Below are positions 42,331 to 50,311 of a stretch of 64,000 nt of DNA, in pieces. Each line of letters opens with the position of its first letter. Within the stretch, counting starts at the first letter, position 1. This DNA is from Aliagarivorans marinus DSM 23064 (GTDB lineage Bacteria > Pseudomonadota > Gammaproteobacteria > Enterobacterales > Celerinatantimonadaceae). The translations under genes and the position numbers were made by a program. Location: the NCBI RefSeq assembly GCF_000429485.1, contig NZ_AUBY01000008.1, positions 310,001 to 374,000 on the forward strand, in the 5' to 3' direction. Below the pieces are notes generated by a model that saw nothing but the letters and a program-made list of their open reading frames with translations, ran no database searches and was not told where the DNA came from.

Positions 42331-44256
42331 ATGAGTAGAGTAACGATGTACGCCAGCGCAGTCGCGCTAGCTTTCACCTTAGGCGCCTGCGGTGGTGGTT
42401 CGGGGGGCGATGGCCCCGGAGGAGGCACCGATACAGGCGGCAGCGGCGGAGGTGGCGACAACGACCATAACGTTACCGCCTTCTTAGGCCTGTCACGCTA
42501 TGACAACTATCTGGCAACGTTCAGTGATGGTGATGCAACAGCGAGCCTGTATGTCGACGACGACGGCTATATGCATGTGATTGTCGATACCCAGCAACAC
42601 CAAATGACCTTCTTGCAGCGTGCTGGTACTGACTTCGTCGACACGATCAGAGTTGACAAGCACATGTTCACCTATGACCCCTACAACGACGCAGGCAAAG
42701 TCACCGTCACCACGCCTGATGGCTATTTTGATTACTACTATATGGATCGCAGCTATGCCATCACAGGTAGCGATATCTCCTCAGGCGTTGGCGGTGGTAG
42801 TGGCAATGGGCCGGATGGTGGCGGCACATCCAATGGCTTGTGTACTTACTATCAATCGGGGTCTGCCTTCGAGTTTATTCCCGGACAGCAACTCGGCGTC
42901 TGCAACCCGTGGCCAGCACAGTCTGCAAACATGTGTAATGACAGCGCCTTAAACGAGCTGCTAGACGAAGATGATAAACAAGTCGGTACGCGTATCAGCG
43001 GTGCACAATACCACAGCTCAGGTTCATGCCCCGGTCTGGGCTTCCCTTACCCCATCGGTGAAGGTAGCTATGTGGACTACGACCTACTGGGTAATCTGGG
43101 GCGCAGCAATTCACTTGCTATCCCTCGCTTATCCGCTAAGAAGAGCCTCCAAAGTCGCTATGCACCGCTGGAGCTCAAAGCACTCAGCTGCAACGCAGTT
43201 TCTTCACAAGACGCAGTGGCCTGGCGTGAATGCACCGCTTCACTGAGCAAAGCATATTTGGAGCAAATCGACAGCGCGCTTAATATCAACTGGTGGAAGA
43301 CGATTGAATCAGAGGTACTCGCAGACTACCTGGGTGACACAGCAAGCGCACAGCTAACCTCTTTCGCCAAAGCAATACAGAATGCAATCGACCACCCAGA
43401 CTATCAGCAGTTCAGCTCAAGTGAAGACCTTCCAGCAGCAACCATTGACGAGTACCTTGCCTTAAGTACCGCTCTGAAAAACGCACTTGCCAAACTGCTC
43501 AACGACGTAAGTAACGACAAGGTCGCTGAAGACTATGACGTGTTTGGTAACAGTGAAAATATTCTGGACAACGACGGACAACCCATTGCCAATAACGATG
43601 GTATGGGCGGCGGTCAAGGTGGTAGTGGCGGTGGGGAGGAGTATTCAACCATATGCTACTACAACCACTGGACTGTGGGCTCAGATCAAGAGTATGAGTC
43701 TCTAAGTTGCTACGTTAAAGACGAGTACGGAGCAACCTTTTTTAGTCGCAGTGAGGGCATCCGACTGATACACCCAGAAAAAGAGAGCCAAAAATCAAAT
43801 GTGGCCATAGAGAGAAGACTTACATTACACGATAAGTACACCCCAAATGCAGTCTCATCCTATAGCTACTTTGATAAGATCGATGGATACGGAAACACTC
43901 TTCATCTGGACAAAGGGGCTGAGAGTAAAATAGATTCGGATTCCCAAAAGGACTATCACTTTTACGGCGTGTTGTATAATTCCTGGCCCCATACCAGCGA
44001 GATTATTGATCGCGTCATAGTTGTCAATAATATCCACACCGAAGATAGTTGGCTGGACCGAAAGGAAAGGTGCGGCGGAGTTGATAATAATTTTGAGCTT
44101 CGCTTAAAAGACCAAAATGGAGAGCGCACCGAACTCTTCGACCTTAGCCAGTGCCCTCACCCAATTGACATCGATTTGGCCAAGGCAGTGCACGAGTATG
44201 ACGACAAGAGCATGTGGTTATATACCGGTGAATATCTGCAGTATCTGGAAGATTAG
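42331..44256 (+). CDS. Large hypothetical lipoprotein with Gly-rich linkers
   Basis: A 641-residue predicted lipoprotein. ATG 42331 is chosen over 42244 because AAGGA lies upstream and the lipobox (FTLGAC) then falls at the normal distance. A Gly/Asp-rich linker follows the Cys (GGGSGGDGPGGGTDTGGSGG). Module 1, about 50-160, is beta-rich (SLYVDDDGYMHVIVDTQQHQ); a second Gly linker (GVGGGSGNGPDGGG) leads to module 2 (about 175-440, cysteine-containing, helical at the end); a third Gly linker (MGGGQGGSGGGEE) leads to a C-terminal module of about 180 residues. That last module is encoded by clearly more AT-rich DNA than the rest. No family is recognised. Confidence 0.7.
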   Translation: MSRVTMYASAVALAFTLGACGGGSGGDGPGGGTDTGGSGGGGDNDHNVTAFLGLSRYDNYLATFSDGDATASLYVDDDGYMHVIVDTQQHQMTFLQRAGTDFVDTIRVDKHMFTYDPYNDAGKVTVTTPDGYFDYYYMDRSYAITGSDISSGVGGGSGNGPDGGGTSNGLCTYYQSGSAFEFIPGQQLGVCNPWPAQSANMCNDSALNELLDEDDKQVGTRISGAQYHSSGSCPGLGFPYPIGEGSYVDYDLLGNLGRSNSLAIPRLSAKKSLQSRYAPLELKALSCNAVSSQDAVAWRECTASLSKAYLEQIDSALNINWWKTIESEVLADYLGDTASAQLTSFAKAIQNAIDHPDYQQFSSSEDLPAATIDEYLALSTALKNALAKLLNDVSNDKVAEDYDVFGNSENILDNDGQPIANNDGMGGGQGGSGGGEEYSTICYYNHWTVGSDQEYESLSCYVKDEYGATFFSRSEGIRLIHPEKESQKSNVAIERRLTLHDKYTPNAVSSYSYFDKIDGYGNTLHLDKGAESKIDSDSQKDYHFYGVLYNSWPHTSEIIDRVIVVNNIHTEDSWLDRKERCGGVDNNFELRLKDQNGERTELFDLSQCPHPIDIDLAKAVHEYDDKSMWLYTGEYLQYLED

Positions 44257-44266
44257 TAAACCATAG

Positions 44267-44302
44267 AGGCTTGGGGCACTGGCTATGCTGTGCCCAAAGC
44301 CT
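44267..44302. terminator. Long hairpin between convergent genes
   Basis: AGGCTTGGGGCAC (44267-44279) pairs with GTGCCCAAAGCCT (44290-44302) at 12 of 13 positions. It stands between the lipoprotein gene and the convergent LuxR-methyltransferase gene and could end both transcripts. There is no T-tract. Confidence 0.6.
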
Positions 44303-44327
44303 ATCCAGTGCTAAACAGCGCTAGCAA

Positions 44328-46139
44328 TCACAAGGCAATCACCCACTGGTGAAATGGCACCACACATTTAAACGCCCCACGCCGCTCCAAGCCTTTTGCG
44401 TCAAGCCACCAGCGAGCCGCATCCTCTGAACTGAGCAGGCCTTGCTCAATGGCGTTATTCAAGGTGGCGGTCAGGCCCGAGTAGAGGTCGAACTCGGCAA
44501 GGCTGGGCATCACCACCTCGTTGCACTGCTCGGCGATAACTCTCAACTGACGCTGTTTCACAAACTGCTGAATCACTTGATGGGCCTCGGGCGAGGCTAT
44601 CAACCCTCGCACTAGTTCGATAATTTGGGCGTTAGTCTCTGGTTCGCGGCTGATCACCGTTGCCGATTTATAATCCGCCTCCGTGAGCACTAACTTGCCT
44701 CCGGGTCGGCAAACGCGGTACATCTCCGTCAGCGCCTGAATCGGCTGAGAAAGGTTACACAATAGACGCTCGGCATGAACCGCATCGACACAGTCATCTG
44801 CCAACGGGATCGCCATGGCACAGCCATTGATAGCCGTGATTTTTTCGCCAAGGCCAGCGACTGCGCTTTGCAGCATCAACGCCGAGTTGTCCAACGTTAC
44901 GATTTGCTTTACCGACAACGACTCGCTCCAACAGCGCAGATCTTGCCCGGTACCCGGCCCCACCTCCAACAGCACATCGCTATGGTGAGTTTTTAGCTGC
45001 TTTAGCGTCCACTGTTTACCTGCGACTACACCGGGCAGACGGCTGAAGCTTTCCAGATAAAGTTGTGCACTTTGCCGCTCTGCGTCATGGGAGATGTTGG
45101 ACATGAAGTCCTTGATATCGGGCTCTTCACCCCCTTGGGGCTGGGGTTTCAGGGGGAGTTTGCTAATTTGATACAGCATTGCAATCAAAGCGGCCCGGCC
45201 ATCGACCTCCATCAATTGGTAAATCTTGGACAACTGATTTCGCACGGTTTGCTCAGATACCCCAAGCTGCCTGGCAATCTGTCTATCATCCTCTCCACCA
45301 GCAAGTAACAACGCCAAGGTTTGCTGAGAGCGAGAGAGGGTCGAAAAGGCGTTGCGGGTGGCAATGGTAAGATAGCGCGCACCTTCACAATGGCAGACCA
45401 ACAGCTGCTCGTCACCCATCGGGTAACTACCAACCGCTACACACACAGCAATCGGGTCGTTCTGCTGTCCATTTGTAACAGGCAGGCGCAACTGAGCCCC
45501 TTCAATGTATCCATGTTGGTTCAGGCGCTGCTGCAAGCTCGACGACAACTCAATGACCCGTCCTTCGCTATCGACTAGCCCATGGGATCGCTTGTGGCCT
45601 TGCTGGGTATGAATACTCTGATAGACCGATAGCTTATATGCAGCTTGCAGATGTCGAACCACTTGCTCAAACACTTGCCGCTCAGCTGCAGAAAAACACG
45701 CGCCCAATTGCGCACGCGAAATGCAAAACAGCTGCTTCCCTGTATGGTCCTCACTGGGAAGCAGGCAAAGCAGTGCGTCCTCTATGTTAAACAGCGGCGC
45801 GCAGTCCAAACAGCTATCGTATATCCCTGCGGGGCCTTGAGTCAGTTGCCGTAAGCTGATGGCTCGCCCCTGCTGTTCGCTCAGGGTAAGGCAAACCTGT
45901 CGACGAAGTGGCGCTGACAAAGATTGCCAGATTTCGTTGACGGATTGCCCTTGGGAATACGAGTAAGCATACTCTAACGAGCTCACTTCGCTTAGCTGCT
46001 CGCCTTGCCACCAGATGGCCCAGTCAAAGGGGAGCAGCGTCTGTAGATGACGAAACAAGCTCTGTCGCAGCTTAAACAACGGTGACTCGACCGGCTCGGC
46101 ATATAGTTCGAGCAGCCAGTGATTAACGGCAGCGTCCAC
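44328..46139 (-). CDS. LuxR-type HTH regulator fused to a class I SAM methyltransferase
   Basis: A 603-residue protein with three parts. Residues 1-250 form a sensor-like N-terminus (LFRHLQTLLPFDWAIWWQGE) that I cannot place in a named family. Residues 265-323 are a LuxR/GerE HTH (TLSRSQQTLALLLAGGEDDR, LGVSEQTVRNQLSKIYQLM). Residues 370-600 form a Rossmann methyltransferase: motif I LLEVGPGTGQD (390-400), acidic motif II TLDNSALM, motif IV DCVDAVHAERLL, post-motif CRPGGKLVLTEADY. GTG 46139 follows AAGGATAG. It lies three bases downstream of another LuxR gene, and a paralogue with the same architecture is at 47227. A transcription factor that binds SAM or carries out a methylation is the direct reading; substrate and targets are unknown. 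Confidence 0.85.
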   Translation of the reverse strand: MDAAVNHWLLELYAEPVESPLFKLRQSLFRHLQTLLPFDWAIWWQGEQLSEVSSLEYAYSYSQGQSVNEIWQSLSAPLRRQVCLTLSEQQGRAISLRQLTQGPAGIYDSCLDCAPLFNIEDALLCLLPSEDHTGKQLFCISRAQLGACFSAAERQVFEQVVRHLQAAYKLSVYQSIHTQQGHKRSHGLVDSEGRVIELSSSLQQRLNQHGYIEGAQLRLPVTNGQQNDPIAVCVAVGSYPMGDEQLLVCHCEGARYLTIATRNAFSTLSRSQQTLALLLAGGEDDRQIARQLGVSEQTVRNQLSKIYQLMEVDGRAALIAMLYQISKLPLKPQPQGGEEPDIKDFMSNISHDAERQSAQLYLESFSRLPGVVAGKQWTLKQLKTHHSDVLLEVGPGTGQDLRCWSESLSVKQIVTLDNSALMLQSAVAGLGEKITAINGCAMAIPLADDCVDAVHAERLLCNLSQPIQALTEMYRVCRPGGKLVLTEADYKSATVISREPETNAQIIELVRGLIASPEAHQVIQQFVKQRQLRVIAEQCNEVVMPSLAEFDLYSGLTATLNNAIEQGLLSSEDAARWWLDAKGLERRGAFKCVVPFHQWVIAL

Positions 46140-46142
46140 GAC

Positions 46143-47042
46143 CTATCCTTCGAGCAAGCTCCGGTTTAAACTGGCAACGGCTTGATTCCGCCCGGTCACG
46201 CCCATCTGTTTGTACAACTGGGTTAGTCGGTTGCGCACGGTTTTCTCGCTACACCCCACTGATAGCGCAATTTGCTTGTTTGACTCCCCCCGCAACAGAC
46301 GATCAGCCAGCAAGTTCTCACTTTCGCGGAACTCCCCAAGCGAGGCGCAGGGGCTGAAGGTAAGTACGCGCAGGTTAGCATAGTCGTAACCTTGCATGCG
46401 ATAGAGTCCCACTAATCGCGGCTTAAGGGTGCTTAACAGTGCCGTCGGAACACTCATCCCGACTTGCCAATTCACGAACTGAGTCACCTGCGGGTCGAGG
46501 TAGACGATATCTCCCGCAGGACTACAGATGGCAATATGCTTCTCACCATAAAGCTCGCGTACTAAGCGCGTACAAGCATGTCGCCAAGCTTGTAATGCAT
46601 GCGGCATTGTCGATGCCAAGCGATTCAACTGGGAGGGGGCGATCTCGCTAGCAGATTCTATATGCAGGTGATGACTGACCCGCTTTTGCGGGTCGGCAAT
46701 GCTCAGGCAATAGCCATAGTCGCCATTATGGAGCGTTGTCTCAGACAAGGAAAACCGATAACTCTCTGCGCAGTTCTCAGCGATAAGTTCTCGATGCTGC
46801 TGGTAGGTCACTGCCCGGGCTTGGCGGCGAAAGCTCTCGCAGCCACTCAGCTCATGGAACAATGAGTTGCATATCAGCTGCCCATCACGACCACAAGCGG
46901 CCTGCCAACTCGCGGTATGAATGGGAATCAAAGATTGAATATGCAAGAGGTGATGTGCGATGACCCCACTTGGAGAGGAGCTTGCACTGAGTGTATAGAG
47001 CCCGGCAATGTAATCAGGCGCGACAATATTAGACAGTACCAC
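46143..47042 (-). CDS. LuxR-type HTH regulator without methyltransferase domain
   Basis: A 299-residue regulator with GTG start (AGGGATAC upstream). Residues 1-230 are a sensor-like region without a recognisable family; the C-terminal 60 residues are a LuxR/GerE HTH (ENLLADRLLRGESNKQIALS, GCSEKTVRNRLTQLYKQMGV). The HTH is related to those of the two flanking proteins (EKTVRNRL versus EQTVRNQL/EQTVRNRL), but the N-terminus is clearly different and the methyltransferase is absent. It lies three bases upstream of the 44328-46139 gene, so the two are almost surely co-translated. AHL-binding signature residues of LuxR/LasR are not obvious. Confidence 0.83.
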   Translation of the reverse strand: MVLSNIVAPDYIAGLYTLSASSSPSGVIAHHLLHIQSLIPIHTASWQAACGRDGQLICNSLFHELSGCESFRRQARAVTYQQHRELIAENCAESYRFSLSETTLHNGDYGYCLSIADPQKRVSHHLHIESASEIAPSQLNRLASTMPHALQAWRHACTRLVRELYGEKHIAICSPAGDIVYLDPQVTQFVNWQVGMSVPTALLSTLKPRLVGLYRMQGYDYANLRVLTFSPCASLGEFRESENLLADRLLRGESNKQIALSVGCSEKTVRNRLTQLYKQMGVTGRNQAVASLNRSLLEG

Positions 47043-47226
47043 TGTGTCTGTATCCCTGTCGTCAGCAAATCCTTAACTGTCGCTCATTCTACATAACGAA
47101 AGTAAATGCTCAATTTAATCAATATAACTTTACACTACATTACGTTTTCATTTTGGTATAAAGCACTGCACCTTAGCCAAGTCTGCATTAATATGAACAG
47201 CCGCCAACCACCGCCCAACTTTGCGG

Positions 47227-49113
47227 CTAGTTACACTCGATAATCACTCGATGGAAGGGATTGGTGCATAAGAATGCATTACTTCGGTCTAGATCTTTCA
47301 CGTCGTTCCACCAGCGATGTGCGCATTCACGGCTGAACGAGCCAGCGCTCAACGCTTGCTCCAGCGTGGCCGCAACTCCTGAGAAGTACTCGAACTGTTC
47401 CAAGCTGTTGATAGGTAGGTCCAAGCTATCGCTCGCCACCACCTTAAGTTGCTGTTGCTTCACAAAGTGCATCAGCTGCCGATAGGCCGTCGCGCACGCA
47501 ATAGAGCCTCTAATCATGTCACAGATATGAGCATTGATTTCCGGCTCTCTGCTAGACACCGTTGCGTGCAAAAAGTCAGCCTCTCCCAGCACAACCCGCC
47601 CTCCAGGTCGACAAACCCGCAGCATCTCTTTCAAGGCACTTATAGGATCATCGATATGACTAAGCAGGCGATCACTGTGCACCACATCGAAGCTATTGTC
47701 GGCAAATGGTAAGGCCTTCGCGCATCCGCAGATGGCTGATATGCGCCCTTCTCTCCCCTCAAGTGCGCTATCTAGCATGCCCTTTGACACATCTAGCAGT
47801 GTTAGTTGCTGTGGCGATAGCTGCGCTAACCAATCATCAGCATCGACGCCAATACCGCTGCCAATATCCAACATATGCTCAATCTTACGCGGGCGTAGCT
47901 GCTCTATTACCCAACGCTTACCTTGTTGAACATGCGGCCGTTGATTGAATCGGCGCAAATACTCACGAGCTTGCTCGAGTTCGCGGTAGTTGCGGATAAG
48001 GGTTAACAAGCGCTTAATATCATCCTGCCAGTCTCCACTGTTTTCGCGGGAAAAGGGATTCGTCTGCATCTGGCATACATAGGCGGTAAGGGCCGCACGA
48101 CCATGCACACCAAGCAGCTTATAGATACCCGAGAGGCGATTCCTTACGGTTTGCTCGGAAACCGCAAAACGTGAGGCAAGCTGCTTATCTTCTGCGCCGT
48201 CCGCTACAGCCAAGGCCAAGGCCTGCTGTTTCTCTGTCAAGCAGCCAAAGTCGCTCGACGAGATCGCCGAAAGCAGTAAACTCCCCTCACAGGGGCTAAC
48301 AACAAGCCGCCGCTGATTCATCTCGTAGGCACCATGGCGAAGAGTGTAATGATGCCGCTTGGTGAAGTTGCTGGCCTCAGGGATCTGCAGCTTACCTTCC
48401 ACCAACCAGCCCTGTTGCTCGAGCGCTTTGCGCAGCGGCAACGATAGCCCAATAATCCCGCCAAAAGCGTCGGCTAAGCCCTGCTGGTAACGCGCCTTCT
48501 GCTCGCTCGAAAACTTGGGCTGCAGTGCCAACGCGAAGGCTGACTGCAAATGCTGTATCGCCCAAGACAAACGCAAGCCATCATCATGGCTAAAGCAGTG
48601 GCCTGCACTACCTATCATGAACATTTGATAACCCGGCTTACTTAGCTCGGAGTGCAAGTACAATAACGCATCTTCAATGGCATAATGCCGCCCCAGCTTT
48701 TGGTACTCGCGACTTGCCTGCCAACCTCCAGAATAGAGCTGTTGCAAGGTGACAGCCCGCCCTGGTTGCTTTAACAGATGATCGCGCAACTGCTTGCGCT
48801 GTTTAGGCCTTGTCCGCATCCAATCCCGGAAGAAGCGCTCACTTTGCGAGTATGTAAAGACTTGCTCGGCCGAGTCAGCACACTGCTGCCAAGGCCCTTG
48901 CCACCACATTCCCCAATCAAATGGGATCAGTGCTTGCAGTTTCTCAAACAGTTTGTGGCGAAGTTGAAACAGTGGGATGTCCGGCATATCCCGGTAGAGC
49001 TCAAGCAGCCACTGCTCTCCCTCAGCCAACGGGCTTAGGCGGCTACTATCCACGCCTGAAGAGCCCGAAGGAGATAAGGGTGAAACAGGGGTAGTTAGGT
49101 AGGGGGAATTCAC
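47227..49113 (-). CDS. LuxR-type HTH regulator fused to a class I SAM methyltransferase (paralogue)
   Basis: About 628 residues from GTG 49113, chosen because GAGGA lies ten bases upstream; the frame is open to TTG 49158. The architecture equals that of the protein at 44328. The N-terminal region contains LFEKLQALIPFDWGMWWQGP, close to LFRHLQTLLPFDWAIWWQGE there. The LuxR HTH (FAVSEQTVRNRLSGIYKLLG) lies about 290-347 and the methyltransferase about 385-625, with MLDIGSGIGVD, LLDVSKGM, DNSFDVVHSDRLLSHI and CRPGGRVVLGEADF. The SREPE-N-AHI segment after the post-motif is shared by both paralogues. The gap 47043-47226 to the next gene has no terminator, only weak AT-rich promoter-like sequence. 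Function unknown. Confidence 0.83.
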   Translation of the reverse strand: MNSPYLTTPVSPLSPSGSSGVDSSRLSPLAEGEQWLLELYRDMPDIPLFQLRHKLFEKLQALIPFDWGMWWQGPWQQCADSAEQVFTYSQSERFFRDWMRTRPKQRKQLRDHLLKQPGRAVTLQQLYSGGWQASREYQKLGRHYAIEDALLYLHSELSKPGYQMFMIGSAGHCFSHDDGLRLSWAIQHLQSAFALALQPKFSSEQKARYQQGLADAFGGIIGLSLPLRKALEQQGWLVEGKLQIPEASNFTKRHHYTLRHGAYEMNQRRLVVSPCEGSLLLSAISSSDFGCLTEKQQALALAVADGAEDKQLASRFAVSEQTVRNRLSGIYKLLGVHGRAALTAYVCQMQTNPFSRENSGDWQDDIKRLLTLIRNYRELEQAREYLRRFNQRPHVQQGKRWVIEQLRPRKIEHMLDIGSGIGVDADDWLAQLSPQQLTLLDVSKGMLDSALEGREGRISAICGCAKALPFADNSFDVVHSDRLLSHIDDPISALKEMLRVCRPGGRVVLGEADFLHATVSSREPEINAHICDMIRGSIACATAYRQLMHFVKQQQLKVVASDSLDLPINSLEQFEYFSGVAATLEQALSAGSFSRECAHRWWNDVKDLDRSNAFLCTNPFHRVIIECN

Positions 49114-49160
49114 TAGACCAGTATCCTCAAGGGGCACTAAATCCAGATAATTAACCAAAG

Positions 49161-49191
49161 ATAAAGCACCAATTAGTACTAGGTGCTTTAT
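49161..49191. promoter_or_regulatory. Perfect 10-bp inverted repeat at the LuxR-methyltransferase gene start
   Basis: ATAAAGCACC (49161-49170) and GGTGCTTTAT (49182-49191) are separated by eleven bases that include AGTACT. On the minus strand it lies directly upstream of the LuxR-methyltransferase gene, so it could be an operator (for example autoregulatory) or a hairpin in the 5' leader. There is no T-tract after it. Confidence 0.45.
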
Positions 49192-49316
49192 ATATTAAAC
49201 TATTAGATGAATCCACCATCAACAGCGATTAAGGTGTGCGACTAGGGATCTGAAGTACAATGGCGGAAAGTTGCCCTCATCAGCCAAGGTATCAATAACA
49301 AGGTGGGTTGGGAGCG

Positions 49317-49826
49317 CTACAAAAGCATATCTCTAGTCTCATCAGCGATTTGACTGATAGTCCTCTCAAACATTCCAATCACGTTATCTTCAAACTCGTC
49401 TGGGTTAAAGCCGTACTCAATGGGGTAGTTCAACTCCAAAGCCAAGGTATCGCGGCCTTGCATATACACCTTCGGGTACTTCTTCTCGGTGTTCCAGCGG
49501 TTCACGAATTCCAGTAGCTGTTTATAGTTGCTAGGTTCAGAAGAAAACTGCGACAGTATGCGCAGATTCCAAAGACGATTTCCATCAATGACATCGTAGA
49601 TTATGTATACGTAATAGCCCTCATCATGCATCTTGAATACAACATCGCCGTCACTATCAATCTTGTACTCGTAGCCCATCTTCGCCATGGCTTTTTGCAC
49701 GGCAGAACGGGTAGGCTGATAACTAGGATTTGAGCTGGCAACTTCACCAGCTAGTTCCATCGCGTTCACAGGCAATTGCACATCCAAAAACATGGCAAAC
49801 AACATAAAAACTAGATTTTTTTTCAT
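49317..49826 (-). CDS. Exported YbjN-domain protein (paralogue 1)
   Basis: A 169-residue exported protein. ATG 49826 begins a signal peptide (MKKNLVFMLFAMFLDVQLPV, cleavage after VNA) and follows GGGAGG (from GGGAGGGAGTAT); the frame extends upstream without signal features. The YbjN/sensory-transduction-regulator domain covers the mature part: AVQKAMAKMGYEYKIDSDGD, VYIIYDVIDGNRLWNLRILS, LLEFVNRWNTEKKYPKVYMQ, and a C-terminal helix. It is about 65-70% identical by eye to the protein encoded at 50312. YbjN proteins are linked to stress and surface traits in enterobacteria, but the mechanism is unknown. Copy 4 of the GGGACATTTGTACTATT element lies 80 bases upstream. Confidence 0.8.
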   Translation of the reverse strand: MKKNLVFMLFAMFLDVQLPVNAMELAGEVASSNPSYQPTRSAVQKAMAKMGYEYKIDSDGDVVFKMHDEGYYVYIIYDVIDGNRLWNLRILSQFSSEPSNYKQLLEFVNRWNTEKKYPKVYMQGRDTLALELNYPIEYGFNPDEFEDNVIGMFERTISQIADETRDMLL

Positions 49827-49905
49827 ATACTCCCTCCCATTTATGGGGTCAGAAATCCATAACACTGAATGCCGGGCAATATAGCGAGAACCTCGGTTGA
49901 ACCTT

Positions 49906-49922
49906 AATAGTACAAATGTCCC
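49906..49922 (-). promoter_or_regulatory. GGGACATTTGTACTATT element, copy 4
   Basis: Exact 17-base match on the minus strand, 80 bases upstream of the first YbjN gene and in its direction. The second YbjN gene has no copy in its upstream region. Confidence 0.5.
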
Positions 49923-50233
49923 ATTCATGTATTTATATCCACGTATAACCCCCTTTCAAGAAACTTGATCTGTGAGCATATCGAAAGCCTCTAGCTTAGA
50001 GCGGTGAAGTGGCTGGCGAGATTTTACAAGCGCACTATCGGCATTGAGTTCCCAAAACCGGTTATCTGAATGGGTAAGGCGACAAGAGCAAGCACAGCTG
50101 GTGGGCTTAAAAGAGCGGCCAAAGCAGGGAGTTGTAGCGACATTTAAATTTGCAAACACAGCGGCCAAGTTTCGCTGCAAAGCTCGTTTCGTTGAAACGA
50201 TGTCGCGAGGGAGAGCCGGTGCCAGATGTGTGT

Positions 50234-50245
50234 GGGGGGGGGGGG
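50234..50245. repeat. Run of 12 G in the YbjN intergenic region
   Basis: TGTGTG is followed by twelve consecutive G and then AGGG. The run lies in the non-coding gap 49923-50311 between the two YbjN genes. Homopolymers of this length are prone to slippage and also to sequencing error. The remainder of this gap shows no convincing gene. Confidence 0.8.
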
Positions 50246-50260
50246 AGGGAGAAAGTAACG

Positions 50261-50289
50261 ATTGGCAAGGAGCTGCACTCCCTGCCAAT
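50261..50289 (-). terminator. Hairpin after the second YbjN gene
   Basis: TTGGCA/TGCCAA and GGAG/CTCC form an interrupted ten-base stem with the loop CTGCA, 23 bases past the YbjN stop. A weak T-rich stretch (ACTTTCTCC) follows on the minus strand. Confidence 0.5.
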
Positions 50290-50311
50290 AAGATAAACGA
50301 TAGTGGAAGCC

